Shown one piece after another: positions 41,361 to 56,300 of a stretch of 64,000 nucleotides of DNA. This DNA comes from Coturnix japonica (Eukaryota > Chordata > Aves > Galliformes > Phasianidae). Numbering within the stretch: position 1 is the stretch's first letter; each line of letters starts with the position of its first letter. A program made the position numbers and the translations under genes. The notes beneath the pieces are model-generated. The model searched no databases. It was not told the DNA's origin and was given only the letters and a program-made list of their open reading frames with translations. The stretch is taken from NCBI RefSeq assembly GCF_001577835.2, contig NC_029526.1, positions 589,510 to 653,509 on the forward strand, read 5' to 3'.

Positions 41361-44300
41361 AGCGAGCGGCCCTTTCATTGCCCTCTTAATTGGGGTTTAA
41401 CAGGCCGACAGCCCGAGCTGGGCTGTGCTGGGCTGTGCTGTGCCTGGAGCCTTCAGTAGCGGGGAGTCAGGGGAGGAAGCGCCGGGCTGATCCACCGCGT
41501 TCACCTGTCAGCCCTGTGCCTTACACAGCTCTGCGTGTTTTCTTGCTACTTGCAGGAAGAAGAAGAGGAGAGGCCTCGTGCTTGAGGGCAATGAGGGAGA
41601 GGAAGGAGAAGCTCAGGAACATGAAGAAGAGGAGGATGACTTAAAGCAGTCAGAAAGAGACCGGGAAGAAGAAGAAAAGAAGAAAGAGGATGCGCTTTGG
41701 GCCAGTTTCCTCAGTGACGTGGGACAGAAGCCCAGAGCAGCAGCCACTCAGGCAACACCTGCTGACAAGGTACCAGGGCCTTCACTAAGGTGACGTGGGG
41801 TGGCTGAAGCTGGAATGTGTGGGTGGCAGATGCAGCATAGCTATGGAGAGGCCACGTTCACTCATACCCCATCCATTCTGTAAGCCTGGAGTCCTTCTGC
41901 GGGCCAGGCAGCCGACTGCCTTCCCAATGGGGAGGTCTGCAGTCCAACAGGGCTGATTGCTAGAGCTGTTTGTCAGCGTCCTGTGTTGTCCCATCTACAA
42001 CTGGCAGTGTCTCTTCTTGGTCTTGGATTCACCTAGTGAAATGTGTACTAGAAGCGAGGCTTGGGCTGAGTTATATTTATGGATACAGCTTTTCCATAAG
42101 GCTTCTTGGGCCTGTGTTGCTGCCCCAGTAATATGGAGTCTGTGTGTATAAGTGTGGAAACAGCAGAGAGGTGCCACTGCTGTTTCTTTCTTACTGTAAT
42201 TAATTTTTGTTTCCCAACAAATCAACCAACATAATCTTGAAGTAACAGAACTCTTGACTCTTGAACTGGTGACATACAACTGCAGTTCTCCTTGCTTCTG
42301 TCTACAACTGGAAAGCTGGAGGATGAATACAGCTGTGCAGTCTTTGCTTGCAGCTTTCAGAAGGGGCAGCCTTGTGCTTCTCCCCATCTGACTGGAAGAA
42401 TGGCTGAGTGGTTGTAAGTAGATCAGAAAGAAGGAGAGAAGGAAAGTTGTTTCTGGGCATCACAGGTTGCTAGAATGTGGTTGTCTTTAAAAGTTCTTCT
42501 GTAAACTGGAGCAACTTATAGGGTTGAGTTCCTCAGCTCTTCTTGGGAACTTTTAAAGTTTGGGGTGTTTTTTGAAGATCTCTGTAGTGTGGGGTTGATT
42601 TGGAGCAAGTTTTTGCTTTGGTTGTGGAAGGGGGTCTGAGATTTGTGTATGCTGTTAAAAACCATAGTAACTACAGTGTAGTTGTTCCTGGTAAATAGAT
42701 GCTGCTAACAAATAGCTTAAGAAAACGATTTCCCTCTCAAGTTAAGACCCATTGTTGACAAAGAACTTAGTGTCTTGCCAGTTCTGTCTGAAGATCAGCC
42801 ATATTTTTCTACTGGTGGATTGTGTTTTTATATATTCCTGGGCAAAAATAGATGTATTTCTGTTTAATCCTCCCTGACAGTTTTATTGCTTTGGCTGTGC
42901 TTGATTTGAGAAAACTGAGACTTCAGGTTTTTGCTTGATCTCTGAACCACAGCACGATATCCTTGCTAGGTCCTACATTTAATTACGGCTTCTCTTCTTG
43001 TTTTGGTTCTGAACTGTGACTTAAAATGAGAAGTTGAGAATGAGATGGGGGGGTTCTGTGCTTTGACCAGCCGGATTAAATTACAGACTAAATTACAGAC
43101 TAAAATACCTGAAGTTTGTGATGGGTCCTTGGCCATTCAAAATTGGAATTTGGCTTGAGTATAGAAATGCACTGTTTTGCTTTTTCCTTCATATGTTCCA
43201 CAGGCTGGAGAAGAGAAGAGTGTGAAAAAGCTTCAGGAGAAACCAAAGGAGTCTGAGAAGCCAAAAGATTCAGGAAAAGTCACAATCACCAAAGTGTTCG
43301 ACTTTGCTGGTGAGGAAGTCAGGTGAGTTGACAGTTCAGAGGCTTCTGCTGCAGGCCCTGTGCAGAGCACATGCTGTCCTGCTGCTGACAGGCTGATGCA
43401 TGTAAAGCAGGGTGTATGTTCTTGTTTGTTCCTTTACGCTTTTAATCATGAGCACAGACAGACCTCAAGGAAAATGAGGTCCAGATTTTTTGCTGAGGGC
43501 TTCAGAGTATCCTTACATGCGGAGCCCAGCCTTTGATCATCAGAATATTCCTGTAAATTTACTTAGGCTTCCCCAGCTTGATAATGTGTGAAATGATGGC
43601 CCTGCCAGGGCTGAGGTAAGGAGAGAGCTGAATATCACCACTCAGCAATTACAGTCATGCATTTTATTCTTTCAGTGTGGTCCAAGTTGTGTGCTGGTAT
43701 CTGATATCTGCTGGCACTTTCCCAACTGACATTTACAATCCTGTACGGAGATGTGCATATTGTAAGAGGTATTTCACTGGACTAATGTTCAATCACCTCC
43801 TACTCTAACAGCTGCAGTGGAAGTGATGGGCTAAGTTGAATCTCCCTGCAGGCTGTTTGGCTTGCAAAAGTCCCCTTGGGATGAGCTGCAGAAAGGAACA
43901 GGTATGTTCTAAAGTTGTAAGACCATGTCACGGTTTAAATGAAAATCTACCTGCATTCATGACAGGGGGGGGGGTGTGGGCCCTGCAGGGGCCCTAGGCC
44001 GAAAGGAAAAGTTAATTAGGAAAAGAAAACAGTGGCAACAATCTAAGGAGGCACACTTATTTACTAAATACTATATCGAAGTACAGGATAACACAATTCA
44101 ATATAATATAATTGAAATTAAGCTAACGAATCAAGCAAAATAGGAGAGAGAATGAGTCCCGAAACCGAGAGGCCTACTGTGAATCTAGGCGAACGGCTGA
44201 AGGCTCCCACACACTCCCCTGAACACCAGAACTCGAAAGACGTCAGTCTAGCCTGCGACAGAGATAATATAGTGTCCAGGTCCCGTGACCCATCTCTGAC

Positions 44301-47300
44301 CGTGTTGCTCTCTGGGAGATGTAGTCTTCTTCTTATGTAAGCTGCAGATTCAGTAAAATTATTCATGCTTTATATGATGTTATGATGTGGAATACTGATA
44401 GCAAAATTACAACATTATTAAACCATGACAGACCAGAACTGGGGAGGGCCTGGGTGAGCCCATTTGGAATCTGGTAAGCTTTGTCTGTTTCCTCTGACAC
44501 CAGAGGGCAGCAGTTCCCAGCAATAACACCTGAACTGCCCGTATCTGCAGGAGGAAGCCAGGAGCTGGGGCTTGCATTGCTCTTGCTTTTCATGTCAGTG
44601 CTGATGCCTGAAAAGTGTGGATAGAGCAATGAGTCGTAGTAGAGGCTTTCCCTACACAATCTGGACTGTATGAATACCACACAGATCATGATAAGATGGC
44701 AAAGAACTGTACCACCGCTTCTCTTCAGAGAGAATCTGCCATCCCCTTTTTGCAAGTGAGAGACGAAGCTTTTCTTTATCATGGACATATAACAACTTGT
44801 GGTAGAATTACAAACAAAAATTGTATGTTCTGGTGCACAGTCCTCAGCATCCAGCTTGTTGTTTATCCCCACTTCTTCTGAGGTGCGCAGTAAAAGAGTA
44901 AAAAAGTCAAATTCGTTGTCCCACCAGGTGAGAACAGGGGAAGCCTCTAGAGCTGCAGGCTCACACAAAAGCCTCATTGGGTTGTGCTGCATCATCAAAT
45001 GGCACATGGCAGAACTGTGCTCCTAGTGCTCTGGTGTTGCATGAAATCAAGAGTGCAGTCTTGTTTGAAGCCTGGGCACGTCCATCTGTGTGGTGTCCTA
45101 ATGTGAGTATAGAAGGGAAGGCAGTGATTTACAGGAAAAACTGCCATGTAGGCTGACTTCAGAGCACTTGCAGAAAGGAATTTTGCCTGCACCAGAGCTT
45201 TGAAGTTGAACTACTTAAAGCTTGTACAATGTCTGCCTTGCAGCTTCTGGTTTACCTGTGTCTGTCAAAAGAAGTCTCGGATAATTGTTGTTTCTATAGG
45301 GAGTGCCAGAATCACTCAGATATTGGTCTGAGTCTGAATTTTGTGTGGTGGTTGTAGATTACAGATTAACAGCACCACTGCTGCTTTTGCTTTGTTTTAG
45401 TTGTGGGCTCAGGGAAGCTTTCTGTCCTTCCAGAAGCAGTGTATTCATGTGTACAGAACTTGGTCAGGACTCCTAAGATGCTAAGTTTGTGTTTTTGGCC
45501 TCACTGTTTTCCCTCTCATTTTTTAATAGCTGTAGTAAAGACTTTCCAAGTTAGAGAGAAGTGCTTTGCTGCACAGTTGGCTTTTCTGGTGTCTTCTACT
45601 CAGTACTGATTATTTCTCCTGAGGATCTGCAAAGGATGCAGATAGGATGCAAGTTCCTATTAAATGTTGATCAGTTAGGTGAAAGCTGGAACTTGGGCTA
45701 CACTGAGACTGTAAACCTGCAAGTCACTGCTAAAGCACTTATTTACAGCAGCCTTTGTATCAATAGCCTAAAGAGCCAGCACCAGAAAGCTGCAGTGAGA
45801 TCTGGAGGACTGACTGGTCTCTGTTGCTGCTAGAGTTCTAGCACACTGCTTTCTTTAGCTTCTTGATTGCAGAAAAATCCTTCCGTGTTTTTCATCCTTT
45901 TGATTTTTTTTTATGGCTGACAAGCAGCATTCAAAGCTGAAGCTTCTGTGGCGTTTGCTACACCTCGCACCTCAGAGTGTCTGATGTGGGTTGCTGTGTG
46001 TAGGATATACAGAGCCAGCCCTGTCCCAGCTGCTGCTGCTTTTTAGTTGCAGTAGGTGAGGGCCAGAGGGCTTTTTCTTTTGAATAGCAGGAGGTTGTCT
46101 TTGACCCTAATGGCTTCAAATGCTCTGAATGCCAAATGCTGACTTCCTTGCCTGGGGAAGCAGCTGGCTAGTTGGTGCTTACAAAAGACAGCACACGGTA
46201 GTTGTGTTTGTTTTTGGACTGAAAGAGCTGCCATGAGAGCTGTCTCTGTTGCTTTCCTTTCTAAATGACTTGAGGCTGCTTTAGAGTGTTGCTTTTCTGA
46301 AAGCTTGAGAAGAATTTAGATCAGAATTTAGGCACTGAGAGATTCAGGGCACAAATTTCAACAGTCTGCTCATTGAAGCCTTTAACAGAAGATCATTTAG
46401 CCCTGATCTTACTTTGCAGAACAGTTTAGTTTCCCCTCTAAGAAGATGTAAAAGATCTCTCTTGCATGATTGGAGTAGTAGAAGTATCTTGAAAGAAATC
46501 TCCAGCTACAGGGTTGCACTAGTATAGCTCAAGTCCTTCTCTTTTTTAAACTGTCAGCTCCTCTATATGTTATTGTTGCACTTGATGGTGCCTGTTTTAA
46601 TAAGCAACTGCTAAAAACATGGACTAATGCTGAACTTTAGTTTCAGAGTATTGCAAATTACGGATGACCAAACAAATAAATGAATTCCTTGGCTTCTAAT
46701 TTTACAAAATGTGTGGTTCAGTAATGCCTTGTGAAGCCAAAGCTGTTTTATCCTGGTTTCCAGGATTCATCTTTGTAACCCATTTATCTTTTAATAGAAT
46801 CACAGAATGACCTGGGTTGAAAAGGCCCACAGTGCTCATCCAGTTCCAACCCCCTGCTGTGTGCAGGGTCACCAACCAGCAGCCCAGGCTGCCCAGAACC
46901 ACATCCAGCCTGGCCTTGAATGCCTGCAGGGATGGGGCATCCACAGCCTCCAGTGCGTCACCACCCTCTGGTTGAAAAACTTCCTCCTAATATCCTACCT
47001 AAGCCTCCCCTGTCTCAGTTTAAAACCATTTCACCTTGTGTTACATAGATAAGGAGCAGAGGGTGACTGTCACCCGTATGGCTGTAATGGGGCAGTGGGA
47101 GCAATTTGCAAAGGTATTTCACCATCCAAATAGAAATTCCAAATAATTTCTTGCTGCCAGGGGAGTTTTAAGTCCCTTTGAACCTCTGGTTTACGAACTT
47201 TCCTTGTGCTGAAGGACTTGTGATTGCGTTAATAAGGAATTGTATCTCTGGTGCCAAGTTTTATCTGTTGAAAAAATGTAATTGCTGTATGATGAGGCTG

Positions 47301-50300
47301 ACGATCTTAAATACTTTGGCCCATAGCTTACTTTAAAAATTGCTGCTGTGCTCAGGATATCAAAAGAGTTCTGCACTCCTTTGTGAGTTAGCTTTGTGTC
47401 TGTCCAGGATGGCAACAAAAAGCAGCTCATGTGAATGAAGCTGGCCCAGCCCCTTGGTATCAACCAGCCAGTAACTTAAAAAGAAAGAATGAAGTCAGGC
47501 TGCTGAACGTCAGCAGCAGGAGGTTTTAGTTTGAAACATCTTCTGCTTGCCTTTGTTTGACTTGCACGGGTGCAGAGCTCAACTGAGAGGAGTAAGGGTG
47601 TGTGGCTGAGGTGCTGACTGAGGAGAGGGAGGCCTGTGTTCAAAACCCAGCTTTGCCCAGCAATCATTGCCCAAAAGAACCCCTCACAGAGGAAGCTTCC
47701 AGACCTCTGCTCTCTGGTTCTTTCCTCCCCACACCTCACTGCTGGTGGGTAACCTGCTCCTTATAACCAGCCAGCATCTCAGAGACAGTTGCTGCTGACT
47801 GCTGAAGGACTTGCAAACCAGAATTTGTATTAACCCTTGAGCCTTTTCTCGAGCATCTTGGCTGTGCTTGCATGCTCAGAACCATTTCTTTTAGCACTCT
47901 CAGGTGTCTGGCAGGTGTTCCTGTGCTGTGAGTAATTCCTGGCTTCTTGCCACCTCTGGGGCAGAGTTGCAAGCTACGCATGAGGCTGCTGGCAGTGTGC
48001 TGGGTCTGAATCTGTGTAGAAACCATTCAGGAAGAGGTTTCAAGATCTTATTATCTCCTTGTGAGAGCGTGAACTCTGCTGCTGTCTAGACACTGAGATA
48101 AGAGGGTGCAGGCATCCAAGCAGTTCTTTCCTGCTTGCTCCCTGTCCTGCTGCTGGATGCTGAAGGTGCTGTTCTTACTGCTGTGTCCGAACTGCAGCCC
48201 ATGGGGACCTGAACCAGAAGCATTATAGCCAGAGAACTGGGGGGTTGTTCAGTGGACCTTGCATAATGGGTAAATGTCTGTCTTCAGGTACTTCCATATT
48301 TGAAAGCTGAGCAGATGGTTGAGATTTGCTGGGTTTGAATGAAGCTCATCTTTTCAGGTTCATCTTGGTAATCTTTATCTGCTTCTTAAGTGCCCCTTTC
48401 CTGATTTATTCAGGCTGCTTCTGAATTATTCCTCAGTGTTCGCCTGATTAAAGCTTACCATTTCGTGGGGTACAGTGCTCATTGGGACACCTTTAAGGCT
48501 GAACTCACAGCCAGGAGAACCACCTCATTTACAGTGGGTTTTTCCTACCCTAAGGGGTGGTTGATGACCCAATTCCATGCATATTACTTGCTTTTATAGA
48601 TTGCTTTTAAGTGGGTTTTAAGAAGGTATTCAGTGCAGTGATATATACAAAGGAACGGAAGGCTCCAATGTGTGTTTGAAGTACTTGAAAGCTTTAAGAT
48701 GTAGAAGGAGAAAATCCTTTGCTTTCCTACAGAGCTTTCTATCCACACACCTCACAAAGTGCTTTCATGGGGTGCTGTCGCCCATTTAGGAATATGAAAG
48801 CTGGGGCATGCCGGAGTTGGTGATGCCCAGATCACTGGTGCTCCTGTGCTGAGATACAGGGGACCTGAGTTCCCTCAAGCACTACTTGTACCAAAACATC
48901 TGGGAAGGGCCAGGAAGGGCTTGGCATCCAGCTGTGGGGCTGTTGCACATTGAAGCAAATGACAGACGTAAAGATGTACATGTAGCATCTGGTAAGTAAC
49001 CAAGTGGTTATAAACTTCAGTCATTGTTGTGATTTCTGGGACTTATACTGTCCTAAGTTGATATCTTACCTGCCATAGTGTAGAGGTTGATTTTAATATC
49101 TGATACTTCTTGCATGTATCTTCTAAGGTATTCCTGCGAACAAACTCGTTCCTCAGTTTGTGCTGCTTTGTGGGCTTTCAGCTTACTTTGAGGATTCAGG
49201 AAAAAACAGCACGTTATTCCAATGGACGTTAAGGACCTGATGTTGGCCCCTAAGTTGGTTCAGTAGATTTTGGTGGTGGAATTCATAACTTTTTGACCAG
49301 TAGAAGTGAGGTGCTGTGGTGGAGGGCAGGTTGGAGCCTTTTGGAGGCTTGCCTGTGCTGATCGAGCCTTTTATCATCTGATAACACATCTCCCCTTTGC
49401 ACAGGAATGCTGTTGATGGTGGGAAGTGTGCAAGCAGTGTCCACGGTTTCTTTTTTGGCTGCCCTGTGGAATCCTAGGGGTCATCATATCCAGGGACAGG
49501 TCTGGTGGAGCTGGGTGGGGAGGCTTGAGCCCAGACCATGGCACTGAGGGCCATGGCTTAGTGGGTATGGTAGTGGTGGGTTGGTGGTTGGACTTTGGAT
49601 GGTGTTGGTGGTCTTTTCCAACCTTAATGGCTCTCTGAGATATGGAACTTGCTCTGGGCCCTGAATGTGGTATGCTGCTCAGGAGAAGTGTTGACCTGTG
49701 CACAACAGGGTTGAAACTTGAATTCAGTTCTCTGCAGTCACAGGGTGCTGGTTTTTTTCAGAGATTTCTTTATGCTGTTTTTCTTTTTTTTTCAGTCTTA
49801 GCCTGTGTGCTTGTTGAATAGAGGAACACTGCCTGTCAGGGCAGAAACAGAGGACTGCTCTCCTGTTTCTGGTCAGATCTGTTGTCCCCTTCCAGAGCTT
49901 CACACCCACAATCCCTGGTCCTTTTCAGGAGAGAGAAGGTGGGAACAGCTGCAGGAAAAGTAATCAGATTTGTGAGAACAGCCTGAGCTTTCCAAAAGCT
50001 CGGCTTCTAATTTCCTTCTCAGTAGCTGTGAGGTCCCCTCTGTCCTCAGGTGACAACCGAGGCCAAATGGGAAATAAAGGGAATGGAAGCCAAGCAGCCT
50101 CGGAGGTGATCTCCTGTTTTGTTGCTCTGCTTGGAAAATGAGTAAGGTAGCAATCTGAGCAATAGCCAGAGTGGGGAGACTGCTGAGAGGGATGAAATTA
50201 ATTCATTTCAAAGGGACAAAGAGCCTGGGGAATTTGCTCCTGCAAGACTCAGGATTTAGAGCTGGCATGGAGAGCAGTTTTAAGATTGTGTAATTGTCCA

Positions 50301-53300
50301 TCTGTGTTCTTGCTCTGTGGCCTCAGCATGGCTCAGCCAGATGTGTTAGGCTAATTAACTCCGAGAGAACATGTAATGCCATTAACTCTCGCTTTACCTT
50401 GTGCTGCTTTTCAGGAAGATCAGGTGATGCGCATGGAGTTGGCAGCACGCTCACACTTCTTGCTGGCTGTGAATCTTGGTCGTTTGTTTTGTGCTCAGTG
50501 GAAGAAGGTTGCTTTTAAAATCAGAAGGATTGGTAGTTGGGGTGTACACCTTCCATTTACTGATGTAGGTAGTGGGCTGCTTGACAGCTGAAGGCTGATG
50601 TGTGTGTGATGTGTTCCATATGTGCTTATGTATTGCTTATATGTGTGAGTGAGCAGGCACCTGGGCATTACCAGAATCTGAGCTCTTTTTCTTTTTAAAT
50701 ACAGAGCAAAGTGAACTGAGTTAATTGGGGCAGAGGAAGAAACCCCTCCATGTCTTTTAGTGTCTTTTTCAGGATGGCTTTGATGGCAGTAGCAAGGAAA
50801 CATTAGGAAAATTAAGGATGGTAAATAATGTCAGTAGCCCTTTAAAAAGCCATTCCAAAGTCTCGTCATCTATTTGAGGATTAATAGATCTTCTGGTTTG
50901 TAGTGATGATAATACGTGTTTATAGAAGTTTGTCTTTGGCCACTTCCAGTCCCTTACCACTTCCTCCATGAGGCTCATACAATGTGAAAACCTGCCTTTA
51001 CACTTTCCCAGGATAGGAGGAGGCTGGGGATGTTGCTGTGGGACCTGAAGGCAAAGTCAAATGGCCCAGAATTACATGGCATTTCAGTGTGAGTGCTGCT
51101 CAGAGGCAGCAGCCTAAAATGGGACTGGCAGCTTTTCTCTGCAAAGCACCAAAGTGCTGATCTTGGCATAAAGGAGTGAAGGAAGCAGCCTCCTTTCTCC
51201 TGTCCTTACGGGGTTGTTTTTCCTACAGGTCAGAGCTTGCTTTGGCTATCCACGGTTTATATTGGCTTTTTCCAATTTCAAAAACAGCTATTGATTTTTT
51301 TTGGAAGCCATTAAATGAAAATAGGCTACTTTACAAAAAAAGGCTTTAGCATGAGAATGTTTCTGGAGCACGTTTTGATAACCTTCCCTCTGTGTGCATC
51401 AATCCCCAGGGATCACAACTGGGGAAATGCTTATGTTGTGTAATGCTGATTGACACAAGGGTGGGCTGGAGGTGGGGTCATTAAGTGTGAGCAGGAGTAA
51501 GGTGCAGTGCTGGCTCACTCACACATAGGCATTTGCCACAGAAATCATAGTGACAAAGCCATCCCAAGCTTGAAGAGTGGCTTCTGAAGTAAATCACAGT
51601 CTGCTTAATATGCTTTGAGAAGGGGGAAGGCCTAACGAGCAGCTCCAATCCAGGATTTTCATTAATGGATGTGCTGATGGGGCTTCTGCGTAGCTGGGGA
51701 AGTGGGAGGACAGAGTTCTGTGTGGAAAGTATCAGAGAGCGATGTCTGTTGTGTTATTTGGTGCTGGGGAACACGCTGACTTCTGGCTTTCTTCTTTGTT
51801 ACTTTGCTTTTGAAAATCCCAGTGTCTGAGCAGACATCCAGCTGAAATTTGACTTGTGCTTCTAGAAAGGTTTGATTCTTTTAAGCTGGTTTTATCTGTG
51901 TATGTTTGTTTGTTATTTTTCTCTGGAAATCAGTGTGATGGAAAAGAAGGCTCAGCTGAGGTCTCCGAAGGTAGAAAGTATCTCAAAGTATCTCTTAAAA
52001 AGATGGCTTGACCTCCAGGTAAACTTGGGTTTATTTGGGCACACTATCTGTGGGTTCCTTCAAGGATTTTCTTCCTGTGGTGTGTGGAGTTAGTGTGGAA
52101 ATACTTAGTGGGTGAGAAGCTTAAGAAACAAATCCCTCCCCTCTCCTGTGTGTAATGGAGGAGACGTTATTTCTGGCTTTGAAGCAGTTTCCTGGCTTTT
52201 AAAGATCTCAGTTACCTGTTCAGGTTGCACAGCTGTCCTTCTGCTGTTGGGCAGACAGGGGCTCTGTGGTCCCTCTGTTGGTGCCTTTGCACAGGGCCTT
52301 AGATCCAGTCCCAGCTCCTTGCTGCTTGCTGTGTTTCCCTTGCTTCCACACTGCTGTCTCGTTCCTGACAGCTCCAGGCTCAGTAGGGGCTTTGATGTCT
52401 GCTGAGATGCTGGCAGAGCTGGCTCTGCAGCACACAGGCTTGGGGGTTTCCCCTAATGGAAAGCATAGCTCGCCAGATGGTTGTTTTTCTTTTGCAACAC
52501 AGAGATTCTGAACCAGAAAGGTTTTTCTGTTAGCCTGAAGGGAAGGCAAAGCTGTTCTCTGCCTCACCATCTCATTAACACATTACAAACGGAGTCAAGC
52601 TTAGCCTTTGCCCCATGGGGATGCTCTGGCTTTGTGGTGTATGTTGGCTTCTCCTGTGATCCTGTAGCGTTTGTGTCCAGTGTTTGCAGCTGTAAGTGAA
52701 TTTTGAACCCTGACTTATGGAACGTACTGTATTCCTCCCTTGGGCAAGAAAGAAGACCTGCAACAGGGAAGTTGTGCTGCTTTGCAGGAGTTCAGGGGTT
52801 ACAGAAATCTGCTTCACTTTCAGCATACCTGCGCCTCATAGTGCCAAGCTCAGAGGACTGTCACACTGCACGCAGAGCAGCAGCATCCATCCGTTCCCCT
52901 GGATTGCTCAGCTTAAGAGATGTGCTCTGTAATTTGCAGGTAACCCTTTTGGGAGCTGCAAATAAAATTCTGGGAGACACAGACCTCAAAGAGCCCTGTT
53001 CACTGTGCTGTACCTTTTGCAGGTCTCAGTGGGAGCTCAGTAGCTGGAGTACTGCTTCCCTTTGGATTTGGAGAGGTAGCAAGTGGAGGCTTAAACAAAG
53101 CCCAAAAGCTTGGACAGCATCTGCAGCAGCAGTGCTGCCCTTGTGTTTCCTTCACATCTGACATCATCATAGAATCATCATAGAATCACAAGGTTGGAAA
53201 GGACCTACAAGATCATCTAGTCCAACCGTCCTCCCTTTACCATACCTACAGAATACCACTAAACCATATTTCATCTGTCATCAGGTCCTTGTTACACAGG

Positions 53301-56300
53301 AGCTGATGGAAAATCGTCATTTTCTTCACGGATTTCAAGAAGCACTTCAGCATTATTTCTGCTAAAGCACCATTCACCTCTGCTTAGTTTCAGTTGAATT
53401 GGTTTGAGGTGCAGCCTGGGCTCATTGCTGCAGTAGCAATGCAACCTCCTGCCAGGAACAGCACTAAGCAGGCAGCTTGGCCATTGCCTGACTGGGGAGA
53501 GCTCCCATCTGATTTGTGTCTTGTTAAAAGCCAGCCAGCAGCTTCCCTGCAGATAGGCAGCCTGCAAAATTATCAGTTGTTCCAGCCTGGTCTTGTCTTT
53601 ATTGCCTCAGGGAACAGGCTCCATCTCCCAGGGAATAGAATCAAACAGAGAATCGCTCAAGCTGGAAAAGACCCTAAAGATCATCAAGTCCAACCACAGC
53701 CCAATCATCCTACCCTAACTAACAACCCTGCACTAAATCATGTCCATGAGCACCGTATCCAAACAATTTTTAAACACATCCTGGGCCAGCCCATTCCAGT
53801 GCTTAACAACCCTTTCTGTAAAGAAGTTTATCCTGATATCCAACCTAAACTTACCCTGGTGCAACTTGAGGCCATTTCCCCTCATTTTGTCACCAGTGAG
53901 AAGAGACCAACCCTGCTCTCACTGTAAGCACCTTTCACATATTGGAAGAGAGCAATGATGTCTCCCCTCAGCCTCCTGTTCCCCAGACTAAACAGCCCCA
54001 GTTCCTTCAGTCTCTCCTCATAGGCCATATTCTCCAAGCCCTTCCCCAGCCTTGTTGCCCTTCTCTGGACCTGCTCCAGCACCTCCTTGTCCCTTCTGTA
54101 CTGAGGTGCCCCAAACTGAATGCAGCACTCGAGGTGAGGCCTCACCAATGCTGAGTACAGGGGCAGGATGACTTCCCTAGTCCTGCTCACCACACCATTC
54201 CTGATACAAGCCAGGATGCCATTGGCCTTCTTGGCCACCTGGGCACACTGCTGGCTCGTATTCAGCCCACTGTCCATCAGCACACCACGGTCCCTTTCCA
54301 ACAGGCAGCTTTCCAGCCGCTCCTTACCAAGCCTGTAGGGTTGCTGTGATCAAAATGCAGGACCCCACACTTGGTCCTATTGAAAAGCATACAGTTTGCC
54401 TTGGCCCATCAATCCAGTCTATCCAGGTCCCTCTGTAGTGACCTTCTACCCTCAGGCAGATCAACACTCCCTCCCAACTTGGTGTCGCCTGCAAACTTAC
54501 TGAGGGTGCACTTTTGTTTGTTTTACAATACCTTGTAGATAAAGTATTGCTTGTTCTTCAAGTGATCATTCCAGAAGGCAACTTAATGAGGTTAGACATG
54601 GATGGGGAATATTGAAAAAAGGATAATTAGCCTCATTTTTCCCCCCTTTCTCTCTCTGTGATTCCTCAGAGCTAGCACTGTTAAGATAATGTGAAACGTT
54701 CTGTAATTGTGTCAGGTCTAAACTAGAATAGGATTCCCAAGTGAGGACTGAGTGTCCTGAGTGCAAGTGATGAAGAGCTGGCATTTTCCAGACCTGCTCT
54801 TTAAGGAGGTCAGGGAGATGGCACATTTATGCTGCTGCTACTGGGGGATCTTAGCAGTCCTCTCAGCTCCCAGCCCCCACACACCCAAATAGCAGCAGGT
54901 GCTTTCTCACCTGATGCTCTCCAGGTGTTTTGGTTAGAAGAATGCAATTAAGACACTTGGGGTTAAGCTGGGGGGATTTTGGCCCTTGTGTTGCACAAGG
55001 CTGTGGTCACCCAGCAGACTATCACCAACAGGTCCTAAAGATGACACCTGTTAACATTAGAGGTGCTCTGCCATCTGGTTTCTAGCTTGATTTGCTTAAA
55101 ACGATTTGAAAGAAGACCTTTCTGTTCTAGTTGCACAGTACCTTGTCCAGTAGAAGTCTCTGTGCTACTGGACACCAGCAGAGTCCAAAAAAATTAATAA
55201 CTCTCTATGTTTTGGGAGTTTTATTATGCAGTTTCACAGCATAGCAGAGTAATGAAATCTTTACAGAGATGTGATGAGAGTGAGTGGTTTTGTGTATGAA
55301 TTCCAGGGTCTGCCAGTGGCCATGATGCTTGTTCTGCTGCTGACAGTACACTTGTTGTCATGTTTATCCCTGGTTTGCAGTGTGTGAATAGTATCCCAGT
55401 AAACATTCAGGCAAATAATTATTTATCAAGTATTTACAAGTGAAAGGTCTTGTAATTTTCTTTAGTAATGACTGTGATTTCTTCCAGCTGCATTAATGGC
55501 TCCTGCTTCTACCCATGAAGAGCAAGAAATGTTTTGATTTCTACATGGGGAGTTATTGTCTCCCGTAATAATGTAGATCAGAGGAATACTTTCCCCTCCC
55601 TGGCCTGAGATCTGAGGAAGGATGAAATGTGCAAAACCTGAGTTAATACACTGTAAAGCCCTTTAATATTCCTGCCTTTGTCACTCCTATGGAGTGGTAC
55701 AGGAGTGCTGCTGGCACTAGCCCAGCGACAGCCTGCCTTGGAGCTGCTGTTTTGTTTTATGAGGCAATCAGGGGGTCTTGTGATGGCATCGCCTACAAAG
55801 GTCAGTTTTAATTACATTCCTGACACATTCCTCTGTCCCCAGCTGGGCAGTCCTGCTGGAACAGGTTGCCCACAGCTTTGCGGCTCCATTGCTGTGATGA
55901 GCAGTTTCAGATACACACTCTGCAGCTGCCGACAGGCCAGAGTTGGGGGGAAAATAAGAACAAAATGTTTTATTCTGTGCCCAGCCATTGCTGCTGGTGC
56001 CCTGAGGTGCTGGAGCAGGCAGCCATCAAACACAGGCTGTGTTCTGTGTTCTACCCTTCTGCCCCAGGTAGCAGAGTGATTTCTTTGCTACCGTTGTCAC
56101 TGTGCCAGAGCTCTCCTGTGCATGATGCTGAGGGGGTTCAGCAGGTACAGGTGTACAAGCTTCTCCTCTCCAGCCTTGTTGTGTTTTTATTCATTGGCTA
56201 CTTTTTAGCTTTGGAAGCTATGACACTTCTGCTGGTCCAGCAGACACTGTGCCAGGCTGCAGGCTGGCAAACTCCTGGAGATGTTTCTCGTACTCTTCTT

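Noticed and set aside
44363-45007. 214-codon open frame on the minus strand ending in the solo LTR
   Set aside because: No recognisable protein family, no retroviral domains, and composition looks random; treated as chance.
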